A stretch of DNA of 64,000 nt, taken from Bacteroidales bacterium (GTDB lineage Bacteria; Bacteroidota; Bacteroidia; Bacteroidales; UBA7960). A model generated the notes under the pieces. The model was not told where the DNA came from and made no database searches. It saw only the letters and a program-made list of their open reading frames with translations. Of the stretch, positions 29,673 to 40,442 are shown in pieces. The stretch covers positions 1 to 64,000 of the forward strand of contig JAHYJD010000006.1 in assembly GCA_019429365.1 (NCBI GenBank), in the 5' to 3' direction. Numbering within the stretch: position 1 is the first letter of the stretch; each line of letters begins with the position of its first letter. The translations under genes and the position numbers were made by a program.

Positions 29673-31049
29673 ATGGAAGTTTTAAAAAGATACCTGCTCA
29701 ACACTTTTAGCATTTTATTGCTAATTGTTGCTTTTTCGCTTCCGGCATGCTACGGTCAAACCGATAATTTGCTTGCTTTCCCAGGGGCTGAGGGTGCCGG
29801 CAAATATACCAGCGGTGGTCGTGGCGGGAAGGTGATAAAAGTCACCAACCTTAACGACAGCGGCCCCGGCAGCCTGCGCGAAGCAATCAAGGCAAAAGGT
29901 CCCCGTACCATTGTTTTCGAAGTTTCGGGAAACATTGAACTCAAATCCCAATTAAATATCAATAATGGCGACCTGACCATTGCAGGGCAAACCGCCCCCG
30001 GCGATGGCATTTGCCTTAAAGGGCACGAGCTCCGCATCAATGCCGACAATATTATTGTCCGCTTCATGCGCTTCAGGCCTGGCGATATTGGAAATGCGGA
30101 ATACGATGCTATTACCGGTATGCGTCACAAAAATATTATCATAGACCATTGCAGTATGAGCTGGTCGACCGATGAAACGGTTTCGTTTTACGACAATGAA
30201 AACGTTACCCTGCAATGGTCTATCCTCAGCGAAAGCCTCAACAATTCTGTTCACAGCAAAGGAGCTCATGGTTACGGTGGCATTTGGGGCGGGAAAAACG
30301 CCTCATTTATATATAACGTCCTTGCGCACCACAGCAGCCGCAACCCTCGCCTGCAGGGAACACGCTACAGCCCGGTGGAAGGAATGGAGAAAATTGAAAT
30401 TGTAAATAACCTGATTTACAATTGGGGCCAGAAAGCCATTTATGGCGGAGAAAACGGGCTGTATAACCTTATCGGAAATGTATTTATTCCTGGTCCGGCT
30501 ACTGAAAGGTCAGCCCGGGAAGAAATTCTTGAACCCTATGCGCCTTACGGACAGTATTTCCTTCAGGACAATATTTTTCTGCATGAAGATGGCCAGCCAA
30601 CTGAGGCAGGTTGGAATCATGTCTCTCTTAATGAAAAAGATAAAGAAGCAGCCACCGCAGAGGAGGCTTTTGTCATTGTAAACAAAGCCCGGGTTTTGGA
30701 TCCTGAAATGGCCTACCGCCTTATGCTCGAATATGCCGGTGCGAATCTTTTCCGCGATCCGGTTGACACAAGAATTATTGAAGAAATCAGGGAAAGGAAA
30801 TCCAACTTCGGAAATCATGGCATTATCGATAGCCAGGACGAAGCAGGCGGTTGGCCTTTGCTCAGGCCGGCTGACCCGCCAATTGATTCTGATGGCGATG
30901 GCATGCCCGACGAATGGGAAATCAGAAACGGGCTCAACCCAAACGACCCTGCCGATGGGAATCTTTTTACCCTGGATAAGAAATACACCAACCTTGAAGT
31001 GTATCTGAATGAAATCATCAGCCACACTTTCCCGCAGATGGAAGATTAA
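29673..31049 (+). CDS. Pectate lyase family (PL1-type) with C-terminal Asp-rich Ca-binding-like motif
   Basis: LLAFPGAEGAGKYTSGGRGGKVIKVTNLNDSGPGSLREAI...IIIDHCSMSWSTDETVSFY...SRNPRLQG; DSDGDGMPDEWEIRNGLNPNDPADGN. Confidence 0.88.
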   Translation: MEVLKRYLLNTFSILLLIVAFSLPACYGQTDNLLAFPGAEGAGKYTSGGRGGKVIKVTNLNDSGPGSLREAIKAKGPRTIVFEVSGNIELKSQLNINNGDLTIAGQTAPGDGICLKGHELRINADNIIVRFMRFRPGDIGNAEYDAITGMRHKNIIIDHCSMSWSTDETVSFYDNENVTLQWSILSESLNNSVHSKGAHGYGGIWGGKNASFIYNVLAHHSSRNPRLQGTRYSPVEGMEKIEIVNNLIYNWGQKAIYGGENGLYNLIGNVFIPGPATERSAREEILEPYAPYGQYFLQDNIFLHEDGQPTEAGWNHVSLNEKDKEAATAEEAFVIVNKARVLDPEMAYRLMLEYAGANLFRDPVDTRIIEEIRERKSNFGNHGIIDSQDEAGGWPLLRPADPPIDSDGDGMPDEWEIRNGLNPNDPADGNLFTLDKKYTNLEVYLNEIISHTFPQMED

Positions 31050-31103
31050 TTAACGATCAATATTAGCCAAAAAAAAGAAGTAATAACCAAAACTACCAAC
31101 CAA

Positions 31104-34100
31104 ATGAAACTAAATCACTTAAACAAGGCATTCAGGTTAACCTCCTTGCTTTTTGTGCTTCTTTTTTCCGGATACAGTTTGTGGGGGCAATCCGCCACGA
31201 TCCGCGGAAACGTGAAGGACTCAAGGGGCGATGATCTGCCAGGGGTTAACGTAATTATTAAAGGAACCACCTCGGGCACTACTACCGATTTCGACGGTAA
31301 TTTCCAGATTCAGGTGCAGGATGCCGCCCAGACGGTGCTGGTTTTCCGTTTTATCGGATTTGAGGAGAAAGAGGTGCTGGTAGGCAGCCAAAGAAACATT
31401 AACGTGGTTCTTGAAGAAAGCCTAACCACCCTGAGCGAATTTGTTGTTATTGGCTACGGTAGTGTACAAAGGCGCGATATTACCGGTTCGGTTGCCTCGG
31501 TGAGCGGCGAAGACATTGCCGCCAAACCCGTTTCGAGCGTGGCCGAGGCCCTTACGGGAAAGCTGGCCGGGGTGCAGGTGCTTACCACCGAAGGCTCGCC
31601 TGATGCCGAGGTTAGGATTAGAGTACGCGGCGGCGGCTCCATTACCGGCGACAACTCACCGCTGTTTATCGTGGATGGCTTTCCCGTGGAGTCTATCAAC
31701 GACATTTCTCCAGCCGACATCGAGTCTATCGACGTACTGAAAGATGCCTCCTCCACTGCCATATACGGATCAAGAGGTGCCAACGGGGTAATTATTGTCA
31801 CTACTAAAAGGGGACTGGAAGGCCGCATGGTGGTGCGCCTCGACTCATATGCCTCCTTTAAACAACTGGCAAACAAGCTCGATGTGCTGTCGCCCTACGA
31901 CTACGTCAAGTTTCAATATGAACGCTCACTACTTGCCAACCAGCCTGCCAGGTACACAGACATTTTCGGAAACTTCCAGGATATGGACCTTTACCAGCAG
32001 GTAACACCCAATGACTGGCAGGACCTGGTGTTTGGCCGCACCGGACACACGTTTAACAACAACCTGAGCATTGCCGGTGGTTCAGATAAAACCACCTATG
32101 CATTCAGCTACAGTAACATCAACGACAGGGCCATCATGCAAATGTCGAGCTTTAAGCGCGACAACGTAAGTCTGAGTTTGTCGAACAAACCCAATGACAA
32201 AATCACCCTCGATTTTTCCATTCGTTATGCCAATACCAAAATTGAAGGTGGTGGAGCCAACGAACAGCAGGAATTTTCTTCGGCCGACTCGCGGCTGAAG
32301 TTTGCCATGATCTACCCTGTATTTCCTGTAACAGGCCTTACCGACGATGTGGAAACAGACCAGGATTTCAACCTGCACAACCCACTGGTTTCCCTGGCCG
32401 ACAACGATCGCTTCCAGCAGCGTCAGGTTTACAACCTGAATGGTAGCCTTACCTGGGAACTGTTGAAAAACCTGCGTTTTAAAACAGAACTGGGATTGGA
32501 AGACCACCGGTATTCGAATGACCGTTTTTACGGCCGCACCACTTATTATGTAAAAAACAGACCTGCCAGTGAGGACCAGGGCTTGCCGGCGGTAATTTTC
32601 ACAAAAACTGCTAGGGAAACTTTCCGCAACACCAACACCCTGGCCTACGATTTGAAAGAACTACTGCCCTCCAATCACAAGTTGAACATTCTTCTGGGTC
32701 AGGAATACATTGTAAGGCAACAAGAATCGCTTGAAAACATTGTGCACGGATTCCCGGCAAGTTTCAACTTTCAGGACGCCACAAGGCTCTCGGCCCAGGC
32801 CAATGCCAACTCCGTTGACAACTACCTGTTCCCCGACGACAATCTACTGTCGTTCTTCGGCCGTGTTAACTATGACTTCCTCAGCAGGTACCTTTTTAGC
32901 GCCACATTCAGGGCCGACGGGTCTTCAAGATTCTCTGAAGGAAACAGATGGGGCTACTTCCCTTCCGCAGCCGTTGCATGGCGCATTTCTGACGAAAGCT
33001 TCATGGAGTTTGCCAAACCATGGCTCGACGACATGAAAATCCGCCTAAGCTATGGTACTGCTGGTAACAATAACATCCCTTCGGGGCAGCTGCTGCAAAC
33101 CCTCGAGGTAAGAAATACCACCTGGGTAAATGCATTCAACAGCTTCTGGGCAGCCACCAAAACCATGGCCAACCCCGACCTGAAGTGGGAAACAACCGTT
33201 ACACGTAACCTTGGTCTCGACTACACCACCCTCAATGGCCGACTCACCGGTTCGTTTGAGGCATATATCAATAACACCGAAGACTTGCTCATTCGCTTCC
33301 CTATTCCCGGTTCGGGCTACGACGATCAGTTCCGCAATATGGGTGAAACAGAAAACCGTGGTTTCGAAGCCATGGTAAATTGGATGGCCATCGACAAGCC
33401 CAACTTTGGCTTCAGCATCAGCGGAAACATAGGGTTCAATAAAAACACCATTAAATCGCTGGGGCTGATGGAAGACTTCTTTGCTGAGTCGGGCTGGGCT
33501 TCTAGCGAAATTGGTTCAGATTATTGGATCGCAACCGGTGGTTCGGTCGGAAAAATGTATGGATATATCAATGCCGGACGCTACGAAGTGTCTGACTTTC
33601 TTGGATATATTAATGGCGTTTGGGTATTGAATGAAGGCGTTGCAAACAGCCAGCCTGTTGTTGGTAATATCAGGCCCGGATCTTTGAAGCTGGTAGACCA
33701 GAACAGCGACGGCATAGTGAATATCGACGACAGGGTGCTAATTGGCGATGCCAATCCCAAGCATACCGGCGGTATTACACTCAATGCCAGGGCTTACGGA
33801 TTTGATCTGCTTGCCGCCTTCAACTGGAGCTATGGCAACGACATTTATAATGCCAATAAAATAGAATACACCTCAACCAGCAAATACCACTCACGTAATA
33901 TGATCGACCTTATGCGCGATGGCGAACGCTGGACCAACCTGCTGCCCGATGGCACCATTAGCAATGATCCTGAGCAGCTGGCTTCCATGAACGCCACCAC
34001 CACCATGTGGTCGCCCCATATGGCCAGGTTTGTGTTTACCGACTGGGCCGTGGAAGATGGTTCATTTCTCAGGCTTAATACCTTGACCCTGGGTTACACC

Positions 34101-34304
34101 CTTCCGAGAGATTTGGTTTCCAGGGCGAAAATTCAAAGCCTTCGCTTTTATGTGAGTGGCTACAATGTTTTCCTCTGGACCAACTACAGCGGCTTCGACC
34201 CGGAAGTGTCCACAAGGCGCAGAACACCCCTTACCCCTGGCGTAGACTACTCTGCTTATCCCAGGAGTCGTTCCATCGTGTTTGGTATGAATCTGAGTTT
34301 CTAA
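31104..34304 (+). CDS. SusC/RagA-type TonB-linked outer membrane protein
   Basis: IRGNVKDSRGDDLPGVNVIIKGTTSGTTTDFDGNFQIQV carboxypeptidase-like domain; plug DVLKDASSTAIYGSRGANGVIIVTTKRG; C-terminal Phe. Confidence 0.98.
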   Translation: MKLNHLNKAFRLTSLLFVLLFSGYSLWGQSATIRGNVKDSRGDDLPGVNVIIKGTTSGTTTDFDGNFQIQVQDAAQTVLVFRFIGFEEKEVLVGSQRNINVVLEESLTTLSEFVVIGYGSVQRRDITGSVASVSGEDIAAKPVSSVAEALTGKLAGVQVLTTEGSPDAEVRIRVRGGGSITGDNSPLFIVDGFPVESINDISPADIESIDVLKDASSTAIYGSRGANGVIIVTTKRGLEGRMVVRLDSYASFKQLANKLDVLSPYDYVKFQYERSLLANQPARYTDIFGNFQDMDLYQQVTPNDWQDLVFGRTGHTFNNNLSIAGGSDKTTYAFSYSNINDRAIMQMSSFKRDNVSLSLSNKPNDKITLDFSIRYANTKIEGGGANEQQEFSSADSRLKFAMIYPVFPVTGLTDDVETDQDFNLHNPLVSLADNDRFQQRQVYNLNGSLTWELLKNLRFKTELGLEDHRYSNDRFYGRTTYYVKNRPASEDQGLPAVIFTKTARETFRNTNTLAYDLKELLPSNHKLNILLGQEYIVRQQESLENIVHGFPASFNFQDATRLSAQANANSVDNYLFPDDNLLSFFGRVNYDFLSRYLFSATFRADGSSRFSEGNRWGYFPSAAVAWRISDESFMEFAKPWLDDMKIRLSYGTAGNNNIPSGQLLQTLEVRNTTWVNAFNSFWAATKTMANPDLKWETTVTRNLGLDYTTLNGRLTGSFEAYINNTEDLLIRFPIPGSGYDDQFRNMGETENRGFEAMVNWMAIDKPNFGFSISGNIGFNKNTIKSLGLMEDFFAESGWASSEIGSDYWIATGGSVGKMYGYINAGRYEVSDFLGYINGVWVLNEGVANSQPVVGNIRPGSLKLVDQNSDGIVNIDDRVLIGDANPKHTGGITLNARAYGFDLLAAFNWSYGNDIYNANKIEYTSTSKYHSRNMIDLMRDGERWTNLLPDGTISNDPEQLASMNATTTMWSPHMARFVFTDWAVEDGSFLRLNTLTLGYTLPRDLVSRAKIQSLRFYVSGYNVFLWTNYSGFDPEVSTRRRTPLTPGVDYSAYPRSRSIVFGMNLSF

Positions 34305-34323
34305 TGAAAAAAAAGAAAGTCCT

Positions 34324-36138
34324 ATGAAAAAAATATTTTATATCCTCTTAACCCTGGCGCTAACCGCAAGCCTGACAAGCTGCGAGAATGTACTGGAGGC
34401 GCCGACCAAGTCTTCACTCGACGAATCTGTCGTGTTCTCTGATCCCACCCTTGCCGAGGGTGCCATTGCCGGCATTATTCAGTCGTTTTGCGAAACCAAC
34501 TCATACCGCGGCAGGTACCTGGTGTTTTATGGCCCAAATACCGACGCCGAGGTACGCAACGCCCTGCGCAATATCAACGATGATCCAGCCAGGCTGGTGA
34601 ATTACAACACCAATGTGAACAACTCCCAAATGAACACCGAGAACAATGCCTGGGCCATGTTTTACCAGGGCATTGAACGTGCCAACATTGCCATACGCGG
34701 TCTGCGCACCTATGGCGATGTGGAAAACAACCCAAGGATGGCGCAGATTCTCGGTGAGATTATTACGCTCAGGGCCGTGCTTTATTGGGATTTGGTTAAA
34801 GGCTGGGGCGATGTTCCGGCACGTTTCGAGCCCATTAGCGCCGAAACCATTTACATTCCAAGATCAGACCGCGATGTGATTTACAAGCAACTGCTGGCCG
34901 ACCTCGAAGAAGCTGCCACCCTGGTGGCCTGGCCGAACGAAACCTCATGGACCACTTCTTCCGAAAGGATCAACAAGGCATTTGTTAAAGGTCTGCGTGC
35001 CCGCATTGCCCTGGCTGCCGGCGGATATTCACAGCGTACCGATGGCGTCAGGCTCAGCAACGACCCCGAACTGTCGAGGGCCAATATGTATGCCATTGCC
35101 AGGCAGGAATGCCTTGATGTGATTAACAGCGGACGTGCCCAACTTCAGGGTTTTGAAGAGGTTTTCAGGGCCCTTCACCGGGAAGACTTAATTGCCGGAA
35201 GGGAAATTTTATGGGAAATACCATTCAGCGAAGGCCGCGGCCGGGTAATTTTCGATCTTGGCGTAAGGCATACTACCACCAATAAGTACACCGGCCAGAA
35301 CCGCGGTGGCACCAACGGCCCCAATCCCATTATGTTTTACGAATACGACCGCGACGACGCGCGACGTGATGTAACCTGCGTGCCTTACGAATGGTCAAAG
35401 AATTCTTCAGATGTGGATGGCTCCTTCCCGTTTCAGATTCCAACCAACAACGGAAGGTGGCAGTTTGGAAAATACCGTTACGAATGGCTTTATCAGGAAG
35501 CCGGCCGCAGGGTAACCTCCACCAATGACGACGGCCTGAACTGGCTTTATATGAGATATTCAGATGTGTTGCTCATGGCTGCCGAAGCCATCAATGAGCT
35601 GGACGGTCCCGGGGCCGCTGCGCCATACCTGAGGCAGGTTCGCCAAAGGGCTTTTCCCAACAACCCCGAAAAGGTCGATGCTTTTATGGCTCAGGCCACT
35701 GCCAGCAAGGAAGCCTTTTTCGATGCAATTATTGATGAAAGGGCCCTTGAATTTACTGGCGAAATGTTGCGAAAAGCTGACCTGATTCGCTGGAACTTGC
35801 TGAGTGAAAAACTCAATGAAGCCAAAACCAAGCTTTTCCAGCTCGAAAATCGCATTGGGCCATACGAGAACCTGCCCGAAAGAATCTATTACACATATGC
35901 CGACGATGGTGAAACCCTGATCATTTACGGGCTGAACTTCGGCGACACCGACGAAATTGGTGCCAGCCTCGGATATCCCGAAAACAAAACCTGGGTCATT
36001 TCCTCCACCGGCGAGCAATCGACCTACTGGGATGCCCTGTTTTTGCGCGATCCCAACCAGCAGCAATTCTGGCCCATTTGGCAGGTTTTTGTTGATGGAA
36101 GTAACGGCCAGCTTAATAACGATGGTTACGATTTCTAG
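34324..36138 (+). CDS. SusD/RagB-type nutrient-binding lipoprotein
   Basis: LTSCENVLEAPTKSSLDESVVFSD lipobox; RAVLYWDLVKGWGDVP; DGLNWLYMRYSDVLLMAAEAINEL. Confidence 0.97.
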   Translation: MKKIFYILLTLALTASLTSCENVLEAPTKSSLDESVVFSDPTLAEGAIAGIIQSFCETNSYRGRYLVFYGPNTDAEVRNALRNINDDPARLVNYNTNVNNSQMNTENNAWAMFYQGIERANIAIRGLRTYGDVENNPRMAQILGEIITLRAVLYWDLVKGWGDVPARFEPISAETIYIPRSDRDVIYKQLLADLEEAATLVAWPNETSWTTSSERINKAFVKGLRARIALAAGGYSQRTDGVRLSNDPELSRANMYAIARQECLDVINSGRAQLQGFEEVFRALHREDLIAGREILWEIPFSEGRGRVIFDLGVRHTTTNKYTGQNRGGTNGPNPIMFYEYDRDDARRDVTCVPYEWSKNSSDVDGSFPFQIPTNNGRWQFGKYRYEWLYQEAGRRVTSTNDDGLNWLYMRYSDVLLMAAEAINELDGPGAAAPYLRQVRQRAFPNNPEKVDAFMAQATASKEAFFDAIIDERALEFTGEMLRKADLIRWNLLSEKLNEAKTKLFQLENRIGPYENLPERIYYTYADDGETLIIYGLNFGDTDEIGASLGYPENKTWVISSTGEQSTYWDALFLRDPNQQQFWPIWQVFVDGSNGQLNNDGYDF

Positions 36139-36164
36139 TAATCAAAACCTAAAAAAAGAAAACA

Positions 36165-37721
36165 ATGAATAAGCACATAAAAAAATTCGCATTTGCAGTA
36201 AGCTTTCTGGCTTTCCTTTTTACCGGAGGCTGCACTGACGATATCCTTCCTGAGATTACCACCCTTGATGTGGACCGCTTGTTTTCGCCCACCGATCTTG
36301 ATGCCAGGGTAGTAAACCAAACCTCTGTGCGGCTTACCTGGAAGAAAGTAAATAAGGCTGATTTTTATAACGTAGAGTTTTTCGAAAATGCCAACGAGGA
36401 TTTCAGCGGAGCGCCAGAGCGTGCCGTAAACGGGGTACTTTTCGAAGACCTTCCGCTTGTTGTAGCCGGATTTGCCGGAGAAACCACCTACTCCGTTCGT
36501 GTTCAGGCGGTTGGCGAAGGCATTGACGAATCAAAGTGGATCAGCACCACCTTCACCACCGATGCCGAACAGATACTCTTCCCCATCGATCCGGAGGAAA
36601 TTACCGCCAGCGGTGTTACGCTGAGGTGGCCTGCCGGCGAATTTGCAACCCACATTACCCTGATGCCCGGCGATATCAACCGCCCGGTAACAGCTGATGA
36701 GGTAGCTGAAGGGGTAGCAGTGATTACTGGACTACAAAGCGAAACCGAATACACGGCCAAACTCATGAACGAGGATAAAACCCGCGGCACCATGGTATTT
36801 ACCACTTTAATCGATATTGGTGATGCTATTTTGGTTAATCCCGGCGACGACTTGAAAGCCATTGTGGAGGCAGCCCAACCCGGCGATGCCTTTGCCCTGA
36901 TGCCCGGTGAATACGTAATTGAAGGCAACATTGAAATTTACACCAATTTAAGCATTATCGGTGCCCGACCATATGATAAACCTGAAGTGCTTGGAGCCGT
37001 TTTCAGAATGAAAGATGGCTCAGCCCTCAGACTCAAGGATTTAATTCTTGATGGCGCTACCAGCCCCGATGGAAACCAGTTGGTGATATATGACGAAGTG
37101 GGCACCTATGGCGACCTGATCATTGAAGACTGTGTGATAAAGAACAATGTGAAAGGGGTAATTTATGGCAGTGTAGCCGCTTTGGTGGAATATGTTTTAG
37201 TTAAAGGAACCATTATTGCCAATGTTGAGTGCGTGGGCGGCGATTTCATCGACTTCCGCTCGGGCATGCCCAAGGCGCTCGATTTTATCAACAATACGGT
37301 TTACAACTCCGCCCTCAACCGCGACCTGTTCCGCCTGGATAATGCTACGGCTTACTCTGGCGATTATACCGTGCTGGTCAATATCGAAAGCAACACTTTC
37401 TACAACATTATCTCTACTGATGGAACCACCCGGCGCGTACTTTACATTAGGCTTGCGTCTCATGAGATCACTGTAAAGAAAAACATCTTTGCCCAGGTGC
37501 TAGGAAACTACTCCAACCAGTCGGCCACAACGGTGGTAGAAATGAGCAGCAACAACTACCACAATGCAGACAACCTCTTCAGTCCAGAATTTACCGTTTA
37601 TGATTCAGGCAATTACACCACTTACAATCCGAGCTTTGTAGATCCGGCCAATGGTAATTTCACGGTAACCAACGAAGAGCTGATCATTTTCCGTATCGGC
37701 GACCCACGCTGGCTGCCATAA
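36165..37721 (+). CDS. Surface lipoprotein with FnIII-like domain and beta-helix (DUF5123/DUF4957-like) region
   Basis: FTGGCTDDILPE lipobox with acidic +2/+3 region; LDARVVNQTSVRLTWKKVNKADFYNVEFFE; parallel beta-helix-like GVIYGSVAALVEYVLVKGTIIANV; located after susD. Confidence 0.78.
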   Translation: MNKHIKKFAFAVSFLAFLFTGGCTDDILPEITTLDVDRLFSPTDLDARVVNQTSVRLTWKKVNKADFYNVEFFENANEDFSGAPERAVNGVLFEDLPLVVAGFAGETTYSVRVQAVGEGIDESKWISTTFTTDAEQILFPIDPEEITASGVTLRWPAGEFATHITLMPGDINRPVTADEVAEGVAVITGLQSETEYTAKLMNEDKTRGTMVFTTLIDIGDAILVNPGDDLKAIVEAAQPGDAFALMPGEYVIEGNIEIYTNLSIIGARPYDKPEVLGAVFRMKDGSALRLKDLILDGATSPDGNQLVIYDEVGTYGDLIIEDCVIKNNVKGVIYGSVAALVEYVLVKGTIIANVECVGGDFIDFRSGMPKALDFINNTVYNSALNRDLFRLDNATAYSGDYTVLVNIESNTFYNIISTDGTTRRVLYIRLASHEITVKKNIFAQVLGNYSNQSATTVVEMSSNNYHNADNLFSPEFTVYDSGNYTTYNPSFVDPANGNFTVTNEELIIFRIGDPRWLP

Positions 37722-37730
37722 CCTTTAATA

Positions 37731-37766
37731 AATTTTGCCGGGGGCCGCTGTGTCCCCGGCAAAATT
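37731..37766. other. Perfect 13-bp stem hairpin, intercistronic
   Basis: aattttgccgggg (37731-37743) / ccccggcaaaatt (37754-37766); no U-tract directly after it. Confidence 0.75.
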
Positions 37767-37789
37767 CATTACACATTAACTTTCTCAAT

Positions 37790-39097
37790 ATGAAAATTCG
37801 CACTTTTACTTTTTCCCTTTTATTATTAATACCCTTGCTAAGTCTGGCTCAAGGCCAGTCGGGGCCCATTGGCTGGGCTTCGGTCGATGCCAATGGGCAG
37901 AATGGCACTACCGGCGGGGCCGGCGGCAGTGTGGTGACTGTAACCAATATGGCCGATCTGATCACCTACACTGGCATGTCGACAGACCCATTGATAATTC
38001 AAATCGATGGGATGATTCTCATCACCCCCAAAGGACGCTACATAGACGTAAATTCAAACAAAACCATAATAGGTATCGGGCCCGATTCAGGTATCAGCGA
38101 GGGCGGATTCAGGGTAAGAAACAGCAACAAAAACGTTATTTTCATGAACCTGAACATCCAGGACACTTTTGTTGAGGGAGACTGGGATGGGAAGACAAAT
38201 GACTTTGATGGTATTCAGCTTACACAATCGGCGCACCACATCTGGGTGCACAAATGCACCTTCTTGAGGCAGGGCGATGGCGCTCTTGACATTACCAACG
38301 GGGCCGATTACATCACCGTTTCGCATTCCTATTTCGGTGCAAACAACAAGGTAAGCCTTATTGGCAGCAGCGATACCGACACCTATACCGACCGCTATAA
38401 GGTTACCATGCACCACAACTGGTTCGACAAAACCACGCAAAGGCATCCCAGGGTCAGGTTTGGCTGGGTTCACGTGTTCAATAACTACTACCACGACATG
38501 GGCCGTTACGGATTTGAGGAACATGGCGTATCGAGCAATGGTTATGGAATTGGCGTGGGAGTGAATGCACACATTTGGTCGGAGCACAATTATTTTGAAA
38601 AATGCGTGTACCCTTCGCAGTTTTACGACAACACAGCAAACCCCGGCTACATTATCGACAACGGAAGCCATTTCGTACAAAGCGGAAACATGCTTACCAG
38701 GCCTGATGGTTTGGTGTGGGACCCATCCGATTATTATGATTATGAACTCGACCCGGCCGACGAAGTGAAGGAAATCGTTATGGCCAATGCAGGCACCGGA
38801 GATAATACCACCAGCATTGCTGACGGATTGCAACTCAACGGCCAGCTCGAGTTGAGCAACTTCCCCAACCCGTTTAGCGAGTTTACCACCCTGGTGTTTG
38901 AAATGCCTGAAGCAGGCAAGGTACGCATCAGCCTTTTCGACATTACCGGAAGAAAAATTAGTGAAATTGCCAACGAGCATCGCCTGGCAGGAAAAAACGA
39001 AATCAGACTGCAACGTAACGGACTCAGAAGAGGAATCTACCTTATCAGCCTTGAATTTAAGGGAAGAATTATCACAAAAAAACTGGCTGTACACTAA
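37790..39097 (+). CDS. Pectate lyase (PL1-type) with T9SS C-terminal sorting domain
   Basis: GGAGGSVVTVTNMADLITYTG...IWVHKCTFLRQGDGALDITNGADYITVSHSYF...KTTQRHPRVRFGWVHVFNNYY; LSNFPNPFSEFTTLVFEMPEAGKVRISLFDITGRKI. Confidence 0.95.
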   Translation: MKIRTFTFSLLLLIPLLSLAQGQSGPIGWASVDANGQNGTTGGAGGSVVTVTNMADLITYTGMSTDPLIIQIDGMILITPKGRYIDVNSNKTIIGIGPDSGISEGGFRVRNSNKNVIFMNLNIQDTFVEGDWDGKTNDFDGIQLTQSAHHIWVHKCTFLRQGDGALDITNGADYITVSHSYFGANNKVSLIGSSDTDTYTDRYKVTMHHNWFDKTTQRHPRVRFGWVHVFNNYYHDMGRYGFEEHGVSSNGYGIGVGVNAHIWSEHNYFEKCVYPSQFYDNTANPGYIIDNGSHFVQSGNMLTRPDGLVWDPSDYYDYELDPADEVKEIVMANAGTGDNTTSIADGLQLNGQLELSNFPNPFSEFTTLVFEMPEAGKVRISLFDITGRKISEIANEHRLAGKNEIRLQRNGLRRGIYLISLEFKGRIITKKLAVH

Positions 39098-39153
39098 TAC
39101 AGCCAAACACTGCTGGATTAATAAAATAATTAGCCAACATAAAAAAGAAAACG

Positions 39154-40383
39154 ATGTTGAACTTTTTGAAAAGGATTAGCCTGATCGCCCTGGCCACTGG
39201 ATTGCTGGTTTCATGCAACTCCGGCACTGAAAAGCTGCAGAACCCTGCATCAGATCAGCCCTGGCACATTCTTATGCTGGAAGCCGAAATGCACCGCAAC
39301 CCGGAAGCCTGGATGCTCGATTTTGAAAGCAAGCCCAAATGGAATTACACCCACGGCCTGGTTTTAATGGCAGCCCACAAAGTTTGGGAAGAAACCGGCG
39401 ATCAACGTTACATGGATTACATAAAAGCCTACTATGATGATATGATCGATGCAGAGGGAAATATTTTGCATAATTTCAGCCTGAAAAATTACAACATCGA
39501 CCATATAAAGCCAGGCATCAATCTGTTTGACCTGTATGCTGAAACTGGCGATGCGCGTTATCTTACTGCCCTGCAAACCCTCAGGGAGCAGCTTCGCACC
39601 CATCCGCGCACTAACGAAGGCGCATTCTGGCATAAGAATGTTTATCCCCATCAGTTATGGCTCGACGGGGTATATATGAACACTCCGTTCTATTCCCGCT
39701 ATGGAAAGGTTTTTAATGAGCCTGAAAACTTCGACGATGTGCTGGTTCAGATTACCCAGGTTTACGAAAAAACCCTGGACACCAACACTGGCCTGCTTTA
39801 CCATGCATGGGACGAAAGCCGCGAACAAGCCTGGGCCAATCCTGTAACCGGACATTCGCCCAACTTCTGGGGCAGGGCCATGGGCTGGTATGCCATGGCA
39901 CTAGTCGATGTGCTCGATTATTTCCCCACCGATCATGCTGGCCGCAATGAGATCACCCAAATCCTGAACAACCTCATGGATGCCTTGCTGGCATTCCAGG
40001 ATCAGGAAACCGGCCTTTGGTACCAGGTGGTAGACCAGGGCAATCGCGAAGGCAATTACCTGGAAGCCTCCGTTTCGTGCATGGTGGCTTATACCTTAAC
40101 CAAGGCGGTAAACAATGGATACCTCGGCCCCGAATATATGGGCCCTGCCCAAAAAGCCTTGCAGGGAATCCTCGACAAACTGGTGAGCTATGATGCGGAT
40201 GGATACGTGAACCTGAACCAGATTTGCGGTGTGGCAGGCTTGGGAGGAAACCCCTATCGCGATGGCTCTTACGAATATTACATCAACGAAATTATCCGCA
40301 GCAACGACCCCAAAGGCGTTGGTCCTTTTATGCTCCTGAGCATGGAAATGGAAAAAGCCGGACTGCACCTGGCAAAGCAATAA
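39154..40383 (+). CDS. GH105 unsaturated rhamnogalacturonyl/galacturonyl hydrolase, lipoprotein
   Basis: LLVSCNSGTEK lipobox; WNYTHGLVLMAAHKVWEETGDQRYMDYIKAYYDDMID...FWHKNVYPHQLWLDGVYMNTPFYSRYG...SPNFWGRAMGWYAMALVDVLDYFP. Confidence 0.95.
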   Translation: MLNFLKRISLIALATGLLVSCNSGTEKLQNPASDQPWHILMLEAEMHRNPEAWMLDFESKPKWNYTHGLVLMAAHKVWEETGDQRYMDYIKAYYDDMIDAEGNILHNFSLKNYNIDHIKPGINLFDLYAETGDARYLTALQTLREQLRTHPRTNEGAFWHKNVYPHQLWLDGVYMNTPFYSRYGKVFNEPENFDDVLVQITQVYEKTLDTNTGLLYHAWDESREQAWANPVTGHSPNFWGRAMGWYAMALVDVLDYFPTDHAGRNEITQILNNLMDALLAFQDQETGLWYQVVDQGNREGNYLEASVSCMVAYTLTKAVNNGYLGPEYMGPAQKALQGILDKLVSYDADGYVNLNQICGVAGLGGNPYRDGSYEYYINEIIRSNDPKGVGPFMLLSMEMEKAGLHLAKQ

Positions 40384-40402
40384 ATGCTTTGCCAGTCTTT
40401 TG
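40369..40402 (+). terminator. Hairpin with U-rich tail spanning the GH105 stop codon
   Basis: ctggcaaagca (40369-40379) - ataaa - tgctttgccag (40385-40395) then tcttttgt; stop codon lies in the loop. Confidence 0.7.
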
Positions 40403-40442
40403 TATAATACCTAATTAAATACTAACCCTAACCCAAACCATT

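Noticed and set aside
31104-34304. Several + strand alternate-frame ORFs inside susC
   Set aside because: Overlap a confident CDS and lack family motifs.
38087-39106. 339-aa ORF on the - strand
   Set aside because: Antisense to the PL1 pectate lyase, which has clear motifs and a T9SS tail.
40410-40442. Telomere-like ctaaccctaaccc string before the repeat-protein start
   Set aside because: Only two units in an A/C-rich leader; chance is sufficient.
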